Shown: positions 61,566-64,000 of the stretch, piece after piece | Position numbering within the stretch: position 1 is the first letter of the stretch | Layout: every line of letters starts with the position of its first letter | DNA from: Bacteroides clarus YIT 12056 | GTDB taxonomy: Bacteria > Bacteroidota > Bacteroidia > Bacteroidales > Bacteroidaceae | Direction of reading: 5' to 3' | NCBI RefSeq assembly: GCF_900129655.1 | Contig: NZ_FQWK01000003.1 | Coordinates: 62,001 to 126,000 of the forward strand | DNA: 64,000 nucleotides | Notes under the pieces: model-generated | What the model saw: only the letters and a program-made list of their open reading frames with translations | Told to the model about the DNA's origin: nothing | Databases searched by the model: none | Position numbers and translations under genes: made by a program

Positions 61566-61648
61566 AAACGCACCGTCCGTTTACCTGTAACAGATGATGC
61601 GTTGAGGGCAAACAGACCGTGCGTTTACCTCAAACGTACGGTCTGTTT
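61566..61648. repeat. 22-bp tandem palindrome array 4 (GTNYGTTT half-sites)
   Basis: Four units start at 61566, 61588, 61610 and 61632. Each has two eight-base half-sites around one central base (for example AAACGCACCGTCCGTTT), then a five-base spacer (ACCTG, AGGGC, ACCTC). The half-site consensus is GTNYGTTT. Units 3 and 4 are near-complements and could pair as a 17-bp stem. A degenerate region with CTGTC/GACAG continues at 61531-61552. It lies between the transglutaminase-like gene and HtrA, both on the minus strand. Confidence 0.85.
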
Positions 61649-61667
61649 TAAAGTTGTATGCTATATC

Positions 61668-63002
61668 CTAATAATTAAGGTAATCAATGTCCATATGGTA
61701 GCTCCACTGCGGAAAATAAAGGTTTCCGCCTTCCCACTCTACCTCACCGCGCTGGAAGTCCACCGTTTCGCTACGCGGATATTTCTTTTCGGGTACCAAC
61801 GGCATACCGTAATCGGTATTCACAATCATACGCCAGGAATCGATGCCGCCCATGAAGAAATACTCTTCATCGGCATTGCGGGCGAAAGCCGGTATTCCGA
61901 ACGATTGGTCGACAGGCACCCACCCTACACCTTCAAAATACACCTCCGCCCAATCGTGCAGGTTCCAAGCACGGGGATGCATCATGAAACCGCTCTGGAA
62001 ATGCGCGGGAATACCGCTGATGCGGCATAAGGTAATGAATAAAAGGCTGACCTGACCGCAGTCGCCGTGACGGTTGTCCAATACATATTCCGGGATATTC
62101 TCAATCGTGGAATATTCGCGGGCGGACGCCCAAGGGAAGTTATCGTTGACCCAGCGGAAAATACGCTTCGCCTTTAAATAAGGATTGTTTTCGCCTGCTG
62201 TCAATTTGGCAGCCAGCTCATGCAGACGCGGAGAGAAAATGATATGCTTCTCCCGCTCGGCGGTATATTCCTTATAAAGAGCGGTAGCCGTATCATAGGG
62301 CTGGACATCTTCCACACGCAGATTATGCCATTCTCCGCAAGACGTATATTCAAACGTCTCGGAGAATACGGTAGGCTCACCTTTCACCGCGCGCTTCTCC
62401 ATATAGAGCGTACTGTGCCGGCAGTCTTGCGGAGAAAAGACATACTCCGGCTCGCTGGCAGAAATAAATTTCACGTCCGTCTGCCGGGACTGGTCTTTAC
62501 GGGGATAAGGCAGCCAGCAGCGAATCATCTTTCCCGCAGGAACAGCATTGGTGTCTACCGTCAGCGTATAAGTGACGCGCATCCGTTTAGGAGCGACTAT
62601 CGCTTTCTTGTCCTTCTTCACGGCGGCAATGATTTCCGGCAGGTTCTCCTTGTTCACCTGTTCGCTCCCGCTCAATGCAGTGCCTTCTTTGGCTGTTTTT
62701 ATATCATAACAGGCCGAATCCACACGAAACAGATTAGGCCCGGCATTACGGAAATAGCGTTTTTCACCATCCAAGGTCATGCACTCCAAAGCATTGGACG
62801 CTTCCCACCGGCGCATTTGCTCGTCCGTCACATCAGGAATATACTTTTCGATATAGTCTTTCACCTGGGCTTCCGTCAAACAGAAATCCGTAAGCAGGCG
62901 TTGGTGTAAATCATCGTCCCAACTATATGGTTTGCTTTCAGGCTTCGTGCCGCAAGCGGAAGCAAGAACAAACAGGAATACGGTATATACTAATTTCCTC
63001 AT
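61668..63002 (-). CDS. Transglutaminase-like lipoprotein
   Basis: A 444-residue lipoprotein (lipobox ASAC near residue 16). Residues about 330-410 carry the papain-like transglutaminase core: Cys in NRHGDCGQVSLLF, His in WNLHDWAEVYFEGVGW and Asp in VPVDQSFG. The triad is complete. Such domains in bacteria are often peptidases acting on wall peptides rather than cross-linking enzymes. The dipeptide epimerase gene lies 33 bases upstream on the same strand, which supports a role with peptidoglycan-derived peptides. Confidence 0.88.
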   Translation of the reverse strand: MRKLVYTVFLFVLASACGTKPESKPYSWDDDLHQRLLTDFCLTEAQVKDYIEKYIPDVTDEQMRRWEASNALECMTLDGEKRYFRNAGPNLFRVDSACYDIKTAKEGTALSGSEQVNKENLPEIIAAVKKDKKAIVAPKRMRVTYTLTVDTNAVPAGKMIRCWLPYPRKDQSRQTDVKFISASEPEYVFSPQDCRHSTLYMEKRAVKGEPTVFSETFEYTSCGEWHNLRVEDVQPYDTATALYKEYTAEREKHIIFSPRLHELAAKLTAGENNPYLKAKRIFRWVNDNFPWASAREYSTIENIPEYVLDNRHGDCGQVSLLFITLCRISGIPAHFQSGFMMHPRAWNLHDWAEVYFEGVGWVPVDQSFGIPAFARNADEEYFFMGGIDSWRMIVNTDYGMPLVPEKKYPRSETVDFQRGEVEWEGGNLYFPQWSYHMDIDYLNY

Positions 63003-63035
63003 GGAGAGATTTATAATTTAGGATTTATCATGCAT

Positions 63036-64000
63036 TTAAAGTTTCACGACTCCGATACCCGGCAAATCCGGCAGCGTAATCTTTCCCTTCACAACTTCCA
63101 TACCCTTGAAGCGGTCGTTGGCTATCAACAAACTGCCGTCCAAATCGGCAAAGTCCACCGCCGGAGAGAATTGCGAGGCCGCGGAAATGGCGCACGAAGT
63201 TTCGGTCATACAACCCACCATGACTTTCATGCCCAAAGCACGCGCCAGTGTCACCATTTTCCATGCCTCACGCATACCTGTACACTTCATCAGTTTGATA
63301 TTGATACCGGTAAAGGCGTCTTTCAGCCCTACTATATCCTTCAAACGTTGAATGGACTCGTCCGCGAATATCGGCAACGGGCTTTGTCCGGTTACCCACG
63401 CGATATCATCCAATTGTTCTTTAGGCATGGGCTGCTCTATCATCACAATGCCTTTCTCTTTCAGCCAGTGAATCATATCAAGCGCATAATGTTTGTCTTT
63501 CCAGCCCTGATTGGCGTCAACAGCGATGGGAAGAGCCGTCACCGAACGGATGGTCTCAATCATCTCCTTATCGTTATCACGTCCCAGCTTCACTTTCAGA
63601 ATATTGAACTGCTCGGCGCACTCTTTTGTCTTTTCACGTACCACATCGGGCGTATCGATACCGATGGTAAATGTGGTGGAAGGCGCTTTCTCCTTATCCA
63701 ATCCCCAGATTTTATACCAGGGAGCCTGCAACAATTTACCCACCAAATCATGCAAAGCGATATCCACCGCGGTTTTAGCCGCCGCATCGCCGGCAGAGAG
63801 ACTGTCTATATAGCTTAGAATATCCTCCAGCCGAAAAGGATCGGAAAACTGTCCGATAACACCCTGTACTTTCTTCAGAAAAGCCAGCACGCTATCCATC
63901 GTACCCAATTCGTGTTGCAGATAGGGCGGCATGGACGCTTCGCCATAGCCGACGATGCCGTCATACTCTATTTCGACCTGCACATCGGGAGTAGTGGTGC
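63036..64000 (-). CDS. Dipeptide epimerase (L-Ala-D/L-Glu type), 5' end missing
   Basis: About 320 residues of an enolase-superfamily enzyme; the frame stays open to the right edge, so its start is outside the window. Visible are the KxK base (FNILKVKLGRD), metal ligands in AVDANQGW, IEQPMP and FADES, the second lysine in NIKLMKCTG, and the substrate motif near DFADLDGSLLI. The family epimerises L-Ala-D-Glu from murein for reuse. The specificity marker should be checked, since related clades act on other dipeptides. It is followed by the transglutaminase-like gene. Confidence 0.88.
   Translation of the reverse strand, partial: TTTPDVQVEIEYDGIVGYGEASMPPYLQHELGTMDSVLAFLKKVQGVIGQFSDPFRLEDILSYIDSLSAGDAAAKTAVDIALHDLVGKLLQAPWYKIWGLDKEKAPSTTFTIGIDTPDVVREKTKECAEQFNILKVKLGRDNDKEMIETIRSVTALPIAVDANQGWKDKHYALDMIHWLKEKGIVMIEQPMPKEQLDDIAWVTGQSPLPIFADESIQRLKDIVGLKDAFTGINIKLMKCTGMREAWKMVTLARALGMKVMVGCMTETSCAISAASQFSPAVDFADLDGSLLIANDRFKGMEVVKGKITLPDLPGIGVVKL

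Overview
The window looks like a chromosomal segment of a gut Bacteroides species or close relative. The evidence is a SusC/SusD polysaccharide locus, FecR/ECF sigma pairs, many signal-peptide lipoproteins, a short RpoD of 286 aa, a GadB-GlsA-channel-GadC block, and promoters of the Bacteroidetes type (TTG, about 19 bp, TAnnTTTG) rather than E. coli -35/-10 boxes. I cannot fix the species. I saw no tRNA, rRNA, insertion sequence, prophage or CRISPR array.

Layout. 1-1381 (-): start of a hybrid sensor kinase, cut by the window edge. 1477-9777 (-): an ABC export operon (membrane fusion protein, ATPase, then five MacB/FtsX-type permeases in two alternating types); the first permease is a chimera of the two types. 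10203-13569: LysM glucosaminidase, cytidine deaminase and an ABC-F protein with a long leader. 13645-19353 (+): a redox and uptake cluster (NapH/NapG-like iron-sulphur fusion, iron-sulphur aldo/keto reductase, TonB receptor, small ECF-S-like membrane protein). 19571-31372 (-): a pectin utilisation locus (GH105, PL1 lyase, surface lipoprotein, SusD, SusC with STN domain, FecR, ECF sigma). 31731-34285 (+): HU-like protein, NudC, small secreted protein. 34351-39566 (-): phosphohexomutase, C69 dipeptidase, M23 peptidase. 39755-47582: alanine dehydrogenase, MFS carrier, and the glutamate/GABA block gadB-glsA-channel-gadC. 47715-53107 (-): nitronate monooxygenase/FabK-like enzyme, small envelope proteins, an ECF sigma with a membrane-anchored barrel protein, nadC and a DUF4783-like gene. 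53398-64000: rlmH, a MarR regulator with a four-domain CoA-disulfide reductase/rhodanese/TusA/DsrE protein, clostripain-like protease, rpoD, HtrA, a transglutaminase-like protein and a truncated dipeptide epimerase.

The most unusual signal is non-coding. Four intergenic regions (about 10021-10157, 31556-31643, 53219-53326, 61566-61648) each hold a tandem array of dyad-symmetric units repeating at exactly 22 bp. The half-site sequence differs completely from array to array (TACCAA, RTCKAATRA, RGAYGRAT, GTNYGTTT), so the architecture is shared but the sequence is not. I do not recognise this as a named element. A second repeat type, a heptamer near RRTGATR, fills the convergent gap at 40862-41095 and recurs at 7793-7829. 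A third observation worth checking is the permease gene at 6670-7773, which looks like the product of an in-frame deletion joining two adjacent paralogues.
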